Made by a program: the position numbers and the translations under genes | The notes under the pieces: generated by a model | What the model was told of the DNA's origin: nothing | Database searches by the model: none | What the model saw: the letters and a program-made list of their open reading frames with translations, nothing else | In this document: in pieces, positions 1 through 8,445 of the stretch | How the letters are laid out: each line of letters begins with the position of its first letter | Numbering within the stretch: the first letter of the stretch is position 1 | Assembly (NCBI GenBank): GCA_036401755.1 | Contig: DASWUD010000098.1 | Location: 1-20,435 of the forward strand | Source of the DNA: DASWUD01 sp036401755 | GTDB taxonomy: Bacteria; Pseudomonadota; Gammaproteobacteria; Thiohalomonadales; Thiohalomonadaceae | Direction: 5' to 3' | DNA length: 20,435 nucleotides

Positions 1-1523
1 TCGGCGATCAGGACGCCATCGAATACATGTGCCGCGCAGCCTCCCATCTGGTGATCGAACTGGAGCATGCCGGGGTGCCCTTTTCGCGCCTCGACGATGG
101 GCGCATCTACCAGCGCCCCTTCGGCGGGCAGAGCCAGAACTTCGGCGGCGAGCAGGCGGCGCGCACCTGCGCCGCGGCCGATCGCACCGGCCATGTGCTG
201 CTGCACACCCTCTATCAGCAGAACATTCGCGCCAAGAGCCACTTTTTCGATGAATATTTCGCCATTGATCTGATCCGTGATGAACAGGGCTACATCCTCG
301 GCGCGCTGGTGCTGGAGATCGAGACCGGCGAGCCGCTCATCATCGAGGCGAAGACCACCCTGATCGCCACCGGCGGCGCCGGGCAGCTCTACCGCACCAA
401 CACCAACGCGCGCATCAACACCGGCGATGGCATGGCGATGGCGTTGCGCGCCGGCATCCCACTACAGGATATGGAGTTCTTTCAGTTCCATCCCACCGGC
501 CTGGCCGGCAAGGGGATGCTGATCAGCGAAGGGGTGCGCGGCGAGGGCGGCTATCTCATCAACGGCAACGGTGAGCGCTTCATGGAGCGCTATGCGCCGC
601 ATGCAGTGGACCTTGCCAGCCGCGATGTGGTGAGCCGTGCCATCTACACCGAGGTGAAGGAGGGGCGTGGCTGTGGTCCTCAGCGTGATCACGTGCTGCT
701 CAAGCTCGATCACCTCGGTGCCGAGACCATCACGTCGCGCCTGCCCGGGGCGCGCGAACTCTCCATGACCTTCATGGGTGTCGATCCCATCGATGCGCCG
801 ATCCCGGTCTATCCCACCGCCCACTACACCATGGGCGGCATTCCCACCAACCGCTTCGGTCAGGTGGTGACGCCGGTCGGCACCGGTGAGGAGGCGATCC
901 CCGGTCTCTACGCGGTGGGGGAGTGCGCCTGCGTCTCGGTGCACGGCGCCAACCGTCTGGGCGGCAACTCGCTGCTCGATATCGTGGTGTTCGGCCGGGC
1001 CGCCGCCAACCACATCATCGAACACCTCAAGGAGTATCGCTTCCATCGCCCACCGTCGAAGGAAGGGGAGGCGCGAGCACTGGCACGGCTGGCCAGATGG
1101 GAGCGACGTGGTGAGAGCGAACCTGTGGAAAAGGTGCGGCGCGATCTGCAACAGGCAATGGAACACTATTGCGGTGTGTTCCGCACCGAGTCTGTATTGC
1201 AGGAGGGGGTCAAGGCGATCGAGGCCATAACCGCGCGGGTCGCGGCGCTGACCTTGAGTGATCACAGCAGGATCTTCAACACCGCACGCATTGAGGCACT
1301 GGAGCTGGAGAACCTCACCGAGCTGGCGCAGGCCACCATCGCCTCGGCACTGGCACGCCAGGAGAGCCGCGGCGCCCATACCCGTGTCGATTATCCCGCG
1401 CGCGATGACATCCACTGGCTCAAGCATACCCTTTACCATCGCGGCGGACGCATCGACTTCAAACCGGTACGCACCAAGCCACTCAGCGTGGAGACGATTC
1501 CGCCGCAGCAACGGGTTTATTAA
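1..1523 (+). CDS. sdhA: Succinate dehydrogenase flavoprotein subunit, 5' end cut by window
   Basis: Catalytic subunit of respiratory complex II; it oxidises succinate to fumarate on FAD and passes electrons to SdhB at the cytoplasmic face of the inner membrane. The reading frame is open from base 3 (GDQDAIEYMCRAA), so the gene starts upstream of the window. About 506 residues are visible of a usual 590-600. The missing part includes the Rossmann GxGxxG and the His that binds FAD covalently. Visible motifs are FQFHPTGL (substrate-binding His), RGEGGYLINGNGERFMERY, SRDVVSRAIY, HYTMGGIPT and HGANRLGGNSLLDIVVFGRAA, all in the family order. The C-terminus ends in the family-typical ETIPPQQRVY. The gene is followed 9 bases later by sdhB. 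Identification is near certain. Fumarate reductase is less likely because the sdhB and sdhE neighbours are of the Sdh type. Confidence 0.97.
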   Translation, partial: GDQDAIEYMCRAASHLVIELEHAGVPFSRLDDGRIYQRPFGGQSQNFGGEQAARTCAAADRTGHVLLHTLYQQNIRAKSHFFDEYFAIDLIRDEQGYILGALVLEIETGEPLIIEAKTTLIATGGAGQLYRTNTNARINTGDGMAMALRAGIPLQDMEFFQFHPTGLAGKGMLISEGVRGEGGYLINGNGERFMERYAPHAVDLASRDVVSRAIYTEVKEGRGCGPQRDHVLLKLDHLGAETITSRLPGARELSMTFMGVDPIDAPIPVYPTAHYTMGGIPTNRFGQVVTPVGTGEEAIPGLYAVGECACVSVHGANRLGGNSLLDIVVFGRAAANHIIEHLKEYRFHRPPSKEGEARALARLARWERRGESEPVEKVRRDLQQAMEHYCGVFRTESVLQEGVKAIEAITARVAALTLSDHSRIFNTARIEALELENLTELAQATIASALARQESRGAHTRVDYPARDDIHWLKHTLYHRGGRIDFKPVRTKPLSVETIPPQQRVY

Positions 1524-1532
1524 AGGCAAGCC

Positions 1533-2231
1533 ATGCGTTTTTCCATCTACCGCTACAACCCGGAGTGCGACAGCGCCCCCTACATGCAGGCGTTCGTGCT
1601 CGATGCGATCACCCCCGACATGATGTTGCGCGATGCGCTGCTCGCCATCCGCGAACAGCAGGACACCACACTCACCTTTCGTCACTCCTGCGGCGAGGGT
1701 GTGTGTGGCTCCGATGCGCTCAACATCAACGGCCGCAACAGCCTCGGTTGCATCACGCCGCTGGAGGGACTCAAGGAACCGGTAGAGGTGCGCCCGCTGC
1801 CGGGGTTACCGGTGATCCGTGACCTGGTGGTGGAGATGAGCCAATTCTTCCACCACTACCGCGCCGTCGAACCCTACCTCATCACCCACGGCCCGGAACC
1901 GGAGGTGGAGTATCGTCAGTCACCCGAACAGCGTGCTCAGCTCGATGGCCTCTACGAGTGCATCCTCTGCGGTTGCTGCACTACCGCCTGTCCCTCCTTC
2001 TGGTGGAACCCCGATAAATTCCGCGGCCCCGCCGCGCTGTTGCAGGCGTGGCGCTTTCTCGCCGACAACCGTGATCAGGCCACCAGCGCGCGCCTCGACG
2101 AGCTCGAAGGCCCCTACCGCCTGTTCCGCTGCCACACCATCATGAATTGCGCCGACGTCTGCCCCAAGGGACTCAACCCGACACGCGCCATCGGCCTCAT
2201 CAAACAACTGATGTTGAAGCGGCAAGTATGA
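1533..2231 (+). CDS. sdhB: Succinate dehydrogenase iron-sulfur subunit
   Basis: Electron-transfer subunit of complex II, 232 residues, the usual length. It carries electrons from the SdhA flavin to quinone. The [2Fe-2S] site is visible as C53, C58, D61 and C73 in HSCGEGVCGSD...LGC; the Asp in the third position is the variant also known from E. coli. The [4Fe-4S] and [3Fe-4S] sites are C143xxC146xxC149xxxC153P and C200...C206xxxC210P. The SFWWN motif next to the quinone pocket is present. The start is supported by AAAGG a few bases upstream and by alignment of MRFSIYRYNP to family N-termini. It is cotranscribed with sdhA; sdhC and sdhD would lie upstream of the window. No anomaly is seen. Confidence 0.97.
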   Translation: MRFSIYRYNPECDSAPYMQAFVLDAITPDMMLRDALLAIREQQDTTLTFRHSCGEGVCGSDALNINGRNSLGCITPLEGLKEPVEVRPLPGLPVIRDLVVEMSQFFHHYRAVEPYLITHGPEPEVEYRQSPEQRAQLDGLYECILCGCCTTACPSFWWNPDKFRGPAALLQAWRFLADNRDQATSARLDELEGPYRLFRCHTIMNCADVCPKGLNPTRAIGLIKQLMLKRQV

Positions 2232-2331
2232 AAGAAAATTCAGATGACTCGCGCCGATACGCCAGGTGCAAAGCGGGTGAAGAAACGTTCGTTTGTGATA
2301 GTTACCAGGCGCAGGGCGCATACTCGCCACC

Positions 2332-2337
2332 AGGAAG
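2332..2337 (+). promoter_or_regulatory. Ribosome binding site that decides the GTG start of sdhE
   Basis: AGGAAG lies eight bases before GTG 2346. It is the reason for preferring this short start over the in-frame ATG at 2244. Confidence 0.6.
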
Positions 2338-2345
2338 TTACCCGA

Positions 2346-2591
2346 GTGTGCAGTGATCTCGCTCGCCTCGCCTGGCGCTGCCGGCGCGGCATGCTGGAAC
2401 TCGATCTGCTGTTGCAGGGCTTTCTCGAACACGGTTACGATGAATTGGGTAAAGCACAGCGAATGCGCTTCGTACAACTGTTGGAACTCAACGATCAGCA
2501 ACTACTCGACTATCTGATGGAGCGGGAGATCCCCAAGGAGCGGGACGATGTCGAACTCATCAGCAAAATCCGTCACGCCGCTCGTCCTTGA
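2346..2591 (+). CDS. sdhE: SdhE, FAD assembly factor for succinate dehydrogenase (GTG start)
   Basis: Small protein (81 residues, family 80-95) of the SdhE/YgfY family, which promotes covalent attachment of FAD to SdhA. It was earlier described as CptB, an antitoxin. The key RGxxE motif is visible in WRCRRGMLELD, followed by the helical bundle FLEHGYDELGKAQRMRF, FVQLLELNDQQLLDYLM. I chose GTG at 2346 because it gives the family-length protein MCSDLARLAWRCRRGM and has AGGAAG at 2332-2337, eight bases upstream. An ATG at 2244 in the same frame would add 34 basic residues with no family counterpart. The gene lies 114 bases after sdhB and overlaps ygfX by 44 bases, so it belongs to the same transcript as its target SdhA. 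Confidence 0.88.
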   Translation: MCSDLARLAWRCRRGMLELDLLLQGFLEHGYDELGKAQRMRFVQLLELNDQQLLDYLMEREIPKERDDVELISKIRHAARP

Positions 2592-3006
2592 GCCGGGCGC
2601 CTCACTGCGGGTGCGCTTGGTTACTCTGGCAGGGGCACTGCCCGCCCTCTTCGCCGTGGCGGTGGTGCCGCTGCCGCTACCACTGCGCATAGTTGCGCTG
2701 CTGCTGTTTGTTGCAGCGTTCGTGTTTGGCTGGCGTCAGCACCATGCCCTCAGCGGCAAGCCCGTCACCGTGCGCCTCGATAGCGCTGGCAACTGGCAGT
2801 GGCAGGAGCAGGAGTTCGCAGAAAATGTCGAACTGCTCGGCGACAGCTACCATCTACCTTTCCTGGTTATCCTCAACTTCATACCCCAAGGCAAGCGCCG
2901 CCCTTTGCGCACTCTGCTACTGACCATCGACAACATCGATGTCGAAACCTTGCGGCGCTTGCGGGTGCATCTCAAGTGGCAGGAGGATAAGAGCACGAAG
3001 GCCTAG
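2548..3006 (+). CDS. ygfX: YgfX (CptA) family membrane protein
   Basis: 152-residue inner-membrane protein. Residues about 22-62 form two closely spaced hydrophobic helices (ALPALFAVAVVPLPL, IVALLLFVAAFVFGW). A soluble C-terminal part follows, with VTVRLDSAGNWQWQ and a basic segment PQGKRRPLRTLLLT. This layout matches YgfX, the usual partner of SdhE. In E. coli the pair was reported as the type IV toxin-antitoxin CptA/CptB acting on cytoskeletal proteins, while SdhE was later shown to be a flavinylation factor; the toxin role is therefore uncertain. The ATG overlaps the end of sdhE in another frame and has AAGGAG seven bases upstream, indicating translational coupling. It ends 11 bases before the stop of a convergent gene. 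Confidence 0.8.
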   Translation: MSNSSAKSVTPLVLEPGASLRVRLVTLAGALPALFAVAVVPLPLPLRIVALLLFVAAFVFGWRQHHALSGKPVTVRLDSAGNWQWQEQEFAENVELLGDSYHLPFLVILNFIPQGKRRPLRTLLLTIDNIDVETLRRLRVHLKWQEDKSTKA

Positions 3007-3026
3007 CGTGAGTGCGGTTAGGCCTT
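2998..3026. terminator. Hairpin covering both stop codons of convergent genes
   Basis: A perfect 8-bp inverted repeat, AAGGCCTA (2998-3005) and TAGGCCTT (3019-3026), has a 13-base loop. The left arm carries most of the ygfX stop codon and the right arm most of the stop of the minus-strand membrane gene. There is no T-tract, so it may slow or protect transcripts rather than be a classical terminator. Confidence 0.35.
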
Positions 3027-3434
3027 CTCCGGGGTGACACTCCTGACTATGTCGAGCAGGGTCATGGCTACCATCAATAAGGTGATCGCGGCTGCAGCAT
3101 GCACGGGTTGTGTCTGTTCATCAAGAAACACATTGCCGTACGCCAGCAGTAGCGCGCTGAACACGGTTAAGGCACCTGCCTGACGAATGTGCAACAGATA
3201 CTGCATTACCGAGGGGAGATAAAGAGAGTGGAGAGAATGAAACAGGTGAGCGCTAATCAGCCAGAGATGATGGATCAAGCCGTACACCAGTGACAGCACG
3301 AAGCCGACGAACAGCACCTGGGTTGGAGCGAGGTAGCGGATGTCAAAGTGGGATACGGCCATGACGATGCCCAGGCTCATGCCACAAACCACATAGACGA
3401 GCGCCCATGTATGATATTTCTTTTCGTAACCCAT
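3018..3434 (-). CDS. Small four-helix integral membrane protein, function unknown
   Basis: 138 residues, starting MGYEKKYHTWALVYVV. I chose the ATG at 3434 because GGAAGGA lies about six bases upstream on the minus strand; the open frame runs on to 3557 without membrane-like or conserved character. Four hydrophobic segments are visible: residues about 9-27 (WALVYVVCGMSLGIVMAV), 35-53, 86-103 and 112-130. Several His residues sit at helix ends (YHTW, SHFD, IHHLW, SAHLFHSLH). The pattern recalls small heme-copper-oxidase-subunit-I-like membrane proteins that begin with a similar TWALVY...GMxLGIxMA helix, but I cannot assign it. It lies downstream of acs but behind the acs terminator, so it is probably a separate transcript. 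Confidence 0.7.
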   Translation of the reverse strand: MGYEKKYHTWALVYVVCGMSLGIVMAVSHFDIRYLAPTQVLFVGFVLSLVYGLIHHLWLISAHLFHSLHSLYLPSVMQYLLHIRQAGALTVFSALLLAYGNVFLDEQTQPVHAAAAITLLMVAMTLLDIVRSVTPEKA

Positions 3435-3529
3435 ATGCGTCCTTCCACATGGAGCGTGCCTGAATAATGGCTCGACCCGGTGACAGCTTCCGCCCGCTTG
3501 ACGAGTGTGTGCGTGGGAGAGGTAAAAGA

Positions 3530-3557
3530 GGTATAGCAAGATTCTCGACCGTTGCAA
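3530..3557 (-). promoter_or_regulatory. Possible sigma70 promoter for the small membrane protein
   Basis: On the minus strand, TTGCAA (3557-3552) and TATACC (3535-3530) are separated by 16 bases, with TG one base before the -10 (extended -10). The predicted start would leave a leader of about 90 bases before the ATG at 3434. Each box matches the consensus at four of six positions. Confidence 0.3.
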
Positions 3558-3640
3558 TCGTGAGGCTATCTTGCCGTCGCGCCGGGATGGAGGTACTCAG
3601 ATAACCATCAGTGACTCCGCATTTGGAAATCACGGCAGAT

Positions 3641-3678
3641 AAAAAACGGGTGGTCATGGGGACCACCCGTTTTTTTTT
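3641..3678 (-). terminator. Strong intrinsic terminator of acs, bidirectional
   Basis: A perfect 10-bp stem, ACGGGTGGTC (3646-3655) and GACCACCCGT (3661-3670), has a 5-base loop. It is flanked by six A on one side and eight T on the other, so it can act in both directions. It lies 27 bases past the acs stop codon. Confidence 0.9.
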
Positions 3679-3705
3679 GCAATAGGTACTAACGGTGCCT
3701 GCTTG

Positions 3706-5643
<1,938 letters not shown>

Positions 5644-5674
5644 GAAATTCTCCTCGGTGATGTTGTATTGTCGG

Positions 5675-5702
5675 ATTATGCTAAAAAATTGCAGGTTAAC
5701 AA
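5675..5702 (-). promoter_or_regulatory. acs: Sigma70-like promoter of acs
   Basis: On the minus strand, TTGTTA (5702-5697) and CATAAT (5680-5675) are 16 bases apart. The -10 matches at five of six positions and the -35 at four of six. The predicted start near 5667 leaves a short leader containing the GAGGAG ribosome site. This would allow acs to be expressed independently of the upstream sensor and exonuclease genes. Confidence 0.45.
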
Positions 5703-5741
5703 AACCAGTTGCAGCCCGGGTTGCGGTTGCAAAAAAACATC

Positions 5742-6437
5742 TCAATAGCGCATCAGATAATCCCCCAGCGGCAGAGGCTTGCGGTTCTCGATCTGCGCTA
5801 TCTGAGCAATGAACAGTTCCGCTGCGGCCAGCGCATCACTGAGGGCATTGTGGGCCCGATACCGAGGAAGATTATACGCCTGACGCAGAGCGTCAAGGCG
5901 CAGCTCTTTGGCGCGGTAGACCCGATTGGCGCGCTGTCGGCGTCGTTGCTCCAGGCTCATGGTATCGACGACCGGTATGAGAAACCCCTGGCCGAACAGG
6001 CCCAGGCAGGCGGTGTTGATGAAGTTCAGCTCAAAACGGGCGTGATGGGCAACCATAACCTTGCCGGCCATCTGGTGCAGCAGCAGGGCGATGATGTCGG
6101 CGAGCGATTCACCCTGCTGGGCCAGATCATCGGTGATGCGGTGGATCACCGCGCTCGCTTCGGGAATTTCCTGATGAGGGCGGATGAAATAGTGGCATGC
6201 TGTATCGAGTTGGATCTGCAGTGCGTCAACAGTGACGATACCGATGCTCAATATTTCATCGCATTGGGCATTGAGGCCGGTGGTTTCCAGATCCATGGCC
6301 ACGAACGAAGTCGCCCGGCAGTCGGCACGGCGCGATGGAAAGGGCACGCTCAGATAGTCGTGCAGCGGACCAGGCGCCGTCCTTGCCAGCAAGCGGCGGC
6401 GACGATAATCAAGACTCAACCAGGATTCAAACAGCAT
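5742..6437 (-). CDS. DnaQ-like DEDDh 3'-5' exonuclease
   Basis: 231 residues. The three exonuclease motifs of the DEDDh fold are visible: Exo I VAMDLETTGL (residues about 46-55), Exo II VAHHARFELNFI (about 130) and Exo III RAHNALSDALAAAEL (about 200), with His and Asp in the right spacing. In Exo II the usual acidic residue is Glu rather than Asp (ARFEL), a conservative change seen in relatives. The first 40 residues are basic and outside the fold. The start ATG shares a base with the stop of the upstream DUF294 gene (TGATG), so the two are translationally coupled. Family members act on DNA or RNA 3' ends; the substrate here is unknown. Proteins of this type are often found beside DUF294 and acetate-symporter genes, so it may act with the sensor rather than in replication proofreading. 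Confidence 0.85.
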   Translation of the reverse strand: MLFESWLSLDYRRRRLLARTAPGPLHDYLSVPFPSRRADCRATSFVAMDLETTGLNAQCDEILSIGIVTVDALQIQLDTACHYFIRPHQEIPEASAVIHRITDDLAQQGESLADIIALLLHQMAGKVMVAHHARFELNFINTACLGLFGQGFLIPVVDTMSLEQRRRQRANRVYRAKELRLDALRQAYNLPRYRAHNALSDALAAAELFIAQIAQIENRKPLPLGDYLMRY

Positions 6438-8296
6438 CAGCCGAACCGCTCGCTTTGGTAGCGTTGTGACAAGGTGCTTTGTAATGCGGCGATCACTGCG
6501 AAGGCATCCTTGAGGTGGCGACGCTCAAGAGGGGAGAGCTGGTGTGGCGCGAGGAAGTTGTCCGGCGCCTTGCCGAGCCGGATCTGCTCGGCCTGGTGGC
6601 GGGCGCGCAGGGTCAATAACAGGTCCAACACATCGAGAAGATTGTCGACCGCCTCGCTGCTCAAAATCTGTTCATCCAAGGCGGCCTTCAGCCGTTCGTG
6701 GGTGTTCAAGGTGGGCATGCCAGCCGCCAGTGTCTGGACACGGGCCAGATCGACTACGGGAATGATGCCCTGCAGTTTCACATCGAGCATAGCGTCGTGT
6801 TCGCCGCCCTTGATCAGCACGAATTGACGAAAAAATCCCAGCGGTGGCCGGTGGTGCAGCGCATTGGCTGTGAGATAGGCAAGAAACAGCGTGTTGCCCC
6901 GGGTCAAAGAGAGGATGTGGGAACGCAACTTATCGGCAAGCGCCGTGGTCCCGTGCAAGGCGCGCAGGTCGAAAAAGATGCTGACGTGCATCAAGGCGCG
7001 GGGGTCGGGTTGTTCTACCCAATCGGTAAAGTAGTTTTGCCACTGGGCAAGTGGCTGGCGCCAGCGCGGATTGCTGGCCATAACATCGCCGTTGCAGAAA
7101 CTGATACCGCACTGATCGAGTGCCGCGGTGACAAAACGGCTGAGTGCCTCGAAGTAGGGGGCATGGGCCGGGATATACCCATCATCGATCAGCAAGCCAT
7201 TGTCCTGATCGGTGTGGGCAGTCTGTTCCTGGCGTGCCTGGGAACCAAACACCAGCCAGGTGTAGGGCACCGGTGGCTCACCCAACTGATCTTCTGCCAG
7301 CGCCAGGAGCTTGACGGTAAGGGCATCGGTCACCGCTGCCATTGCCTTGCCAAGATCGCGCCCGGTGGCTCCCGATGCCATCAGGTGACGCTGCAGCTCC
7401 GGGAGCAGGCGCGCCTGGGCGATGACGGCCTCGACGTTCGCACTGCGGCGGATCGCGCCGACCAGATGAACGACATTGAAGCTCTGGTGGCGAAACAGGT
7501 CGGTGGCGGTGAGCATGCCAATGGTCTGGGTTTTCGCGACGATCGGCAGATGGTGCACCCCCCGCCGTGTCATGGCCAGCAATGCCTCATAGCCGGTGCT
7601 TGCCGCGGAGAGTGTTTCGAGCGGTGTGGTCATGATGGTACGCACCGGGGCGTCAGGGGAAATGCCGACGGCGAGACAGCGTGTGCGCAGATCACGATCG
7701 GTGACGATGCCCTCGACCTTGTCGTCGCTGGCGATAAGCAGCGCCGAAATATTCTGCGCAGTCATGAGCTGCGCCGCTTCGCGAATGGTAGTTTCGGGCG
7801 GGGTGACCACGGGGGAACGTTGAATCAGATCGGCGCAGCGTACCGTCAGCAGGCCAGAACCGTGTTCCTCCTGCAATGTGCGCAGGGCATGTTGCAGCCG
7901 CTCGGTCAGCGAGTGCGAAAAGAACTGATCAAAGGAGCTATTTTCTGTACGCAACAACTCGATGAAACGACAGGGGAACTGGTAAAGAAGAGTATCCTCG
8001 CGTGTGTGGGCATTGACAGCGAGGTGCATGTCGTCAGCCGTGCAGGCGTCAAAATAGAGGTCGCCTTCGCACAGAAGGCCAAGCAGTTGGTCGAGTGCGT
8101 CACGCAGTTCGATGGCACCCTGGCGCACCAGATAGCTGAACGGTTCTGTGCTTCTTGGGGGAGGAAATTCAGCGCCTCGGCGCAGATAGCGGATAGTGAT
8201 ATGGCGTTGCAAACGGCCAAGTGCATCGTGGTCGAGACGATCAAACGGCGGGTGGGCGAGAAGAAACTCGCGGATCTCGATTAATTCGATGTCCAT
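6437..8296 (-). CDS. cNMP/CBS/DUF294 nucleotidyltransferase-like sensor, copy 1
   Basis: 619 residues with the domain order cyclic-nucleotide-binding-like fold (about 10-120), two CBS domains (about 155-210 and 216-272), a GlnD-like nucleotidyltransferase domain (DUF294, about 300-430) and a helical C-terminal domain (about 480-610). The nucleotidyltransferase signature is intact: GSQARQE at 351-357 and DQD at 363-365, the metal-binding acidic residues. CBS pairs in other proteins bind AMP, ATP or related nucleotides, so a sensor of energy state is plausible, but no target is known. The start MDIELIEIREFLL fits family N-termini; no clear Shine-Dalgarno is seen. It begins after the terminator of the symporter gene and overlaps the exonuclease gene by one base. 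It is a paralogue of the gene at 10555-12438. Confidence 0.9.
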   Translation of the reverse strand: MDIELIEIREFLLAHPPFDRLDHDALGRLQRHITIRYLRRGAEFPPPRSTEPFSYLVRQGAIELRDALDQLLGLLCEGDLYFDACTADDMHLAVNAHTREDTLLYQFPCRFIELLRTENSSFDQFFSHSLTERLQHALRTLQEEHGSGLLTVRCADLIQRSPVVTPPETTIREAAQLMTAQNISALLIASDDKVEGIVTDRDLRTRCLAVGISPDAPVRTIMTTPLETLSAASTGYEALLAMTRRGVHHLPIVAKTQTIGMLTATDLFRHQSFNVVHLVGAIRRSANVEAVIAQARLLPELQRHLMASGATGRDLGKAMAAVTDALTVKLLALAEDQLGEPPVPYTWLVFGSQARQEQTAHTDQDNGLLIDDGYIPAHAPYFEALSRFVTAALDQCGISFCNGDVMASNPRWRQPLAQWQNYFTDWVEQPDPRALMHVSIFFDLRALHGTTALADKLRSHILSLTRGNTLFLAYLTANALHHRPPLGFFRQFVLIKGGEHDAMLDVKLQGIIPVVDLARVQTLAAGMPTLNTHERLKAALDEQILSSEAVDNLLDVLDLLLTLRARHQAEQIRLGKAPDNFLAPHQLSPLERRHLKDAFAVIAALQSTLSQRYQSERFG

Positions 8297-8392
8297 GAGA
8301 GGAAGCCGCGCCAGTCAATGTGAACACTCATCGTACTAAAGATACCACGGGCCGCCCGGCGCCAGAAAATGGATGTAAATAACAAGTGCAAA

Positions 8393-8416
8393 GAAGCCCC
8401 GCCGCGGCGGGGCTTC
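8393..8416 (-). terminator. Intrinsic terminator of the symporter gene
   Basis: A perfect 24-base palindrome, GAAGCCCC GCCGCGGC GGGGCTTC, lies 29 bases after the actP stop. On the minus strand the stem is followed by CTTCTTTG, so the T-tract is short, but the stem is very GC-rich and sits exactly where a terminator is expected. Confidence 0.65.
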
Positions 8417-8445
8417 CATGCGGTCGACAAAAGCAGTGTTTGCGG

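Noticed and set aside
462..1685. Long open frame on the minus strand opposite sdhA
   Set aside because: It mirrors the codon structure of sdhA, has no recognisable domain and crosses into sdhB. sdhA on the plus strand is certain.
2548..3006. Calling sdhE-ygfX a toxin-antitoxin system
   Set aside because: SdhE is established as a flavinylation factor in E. coli and relatives, and the sdh linkage here fits that role; the toxin role of YgfX is not shown by sequence.
6698..8284. 528-codon plus-strand frame opposite the DUF294 gene (copy 1)
   Set aside because: The minus-strand product has clear CBS and nucleotidyltransferase motifs; the antisense product has none.
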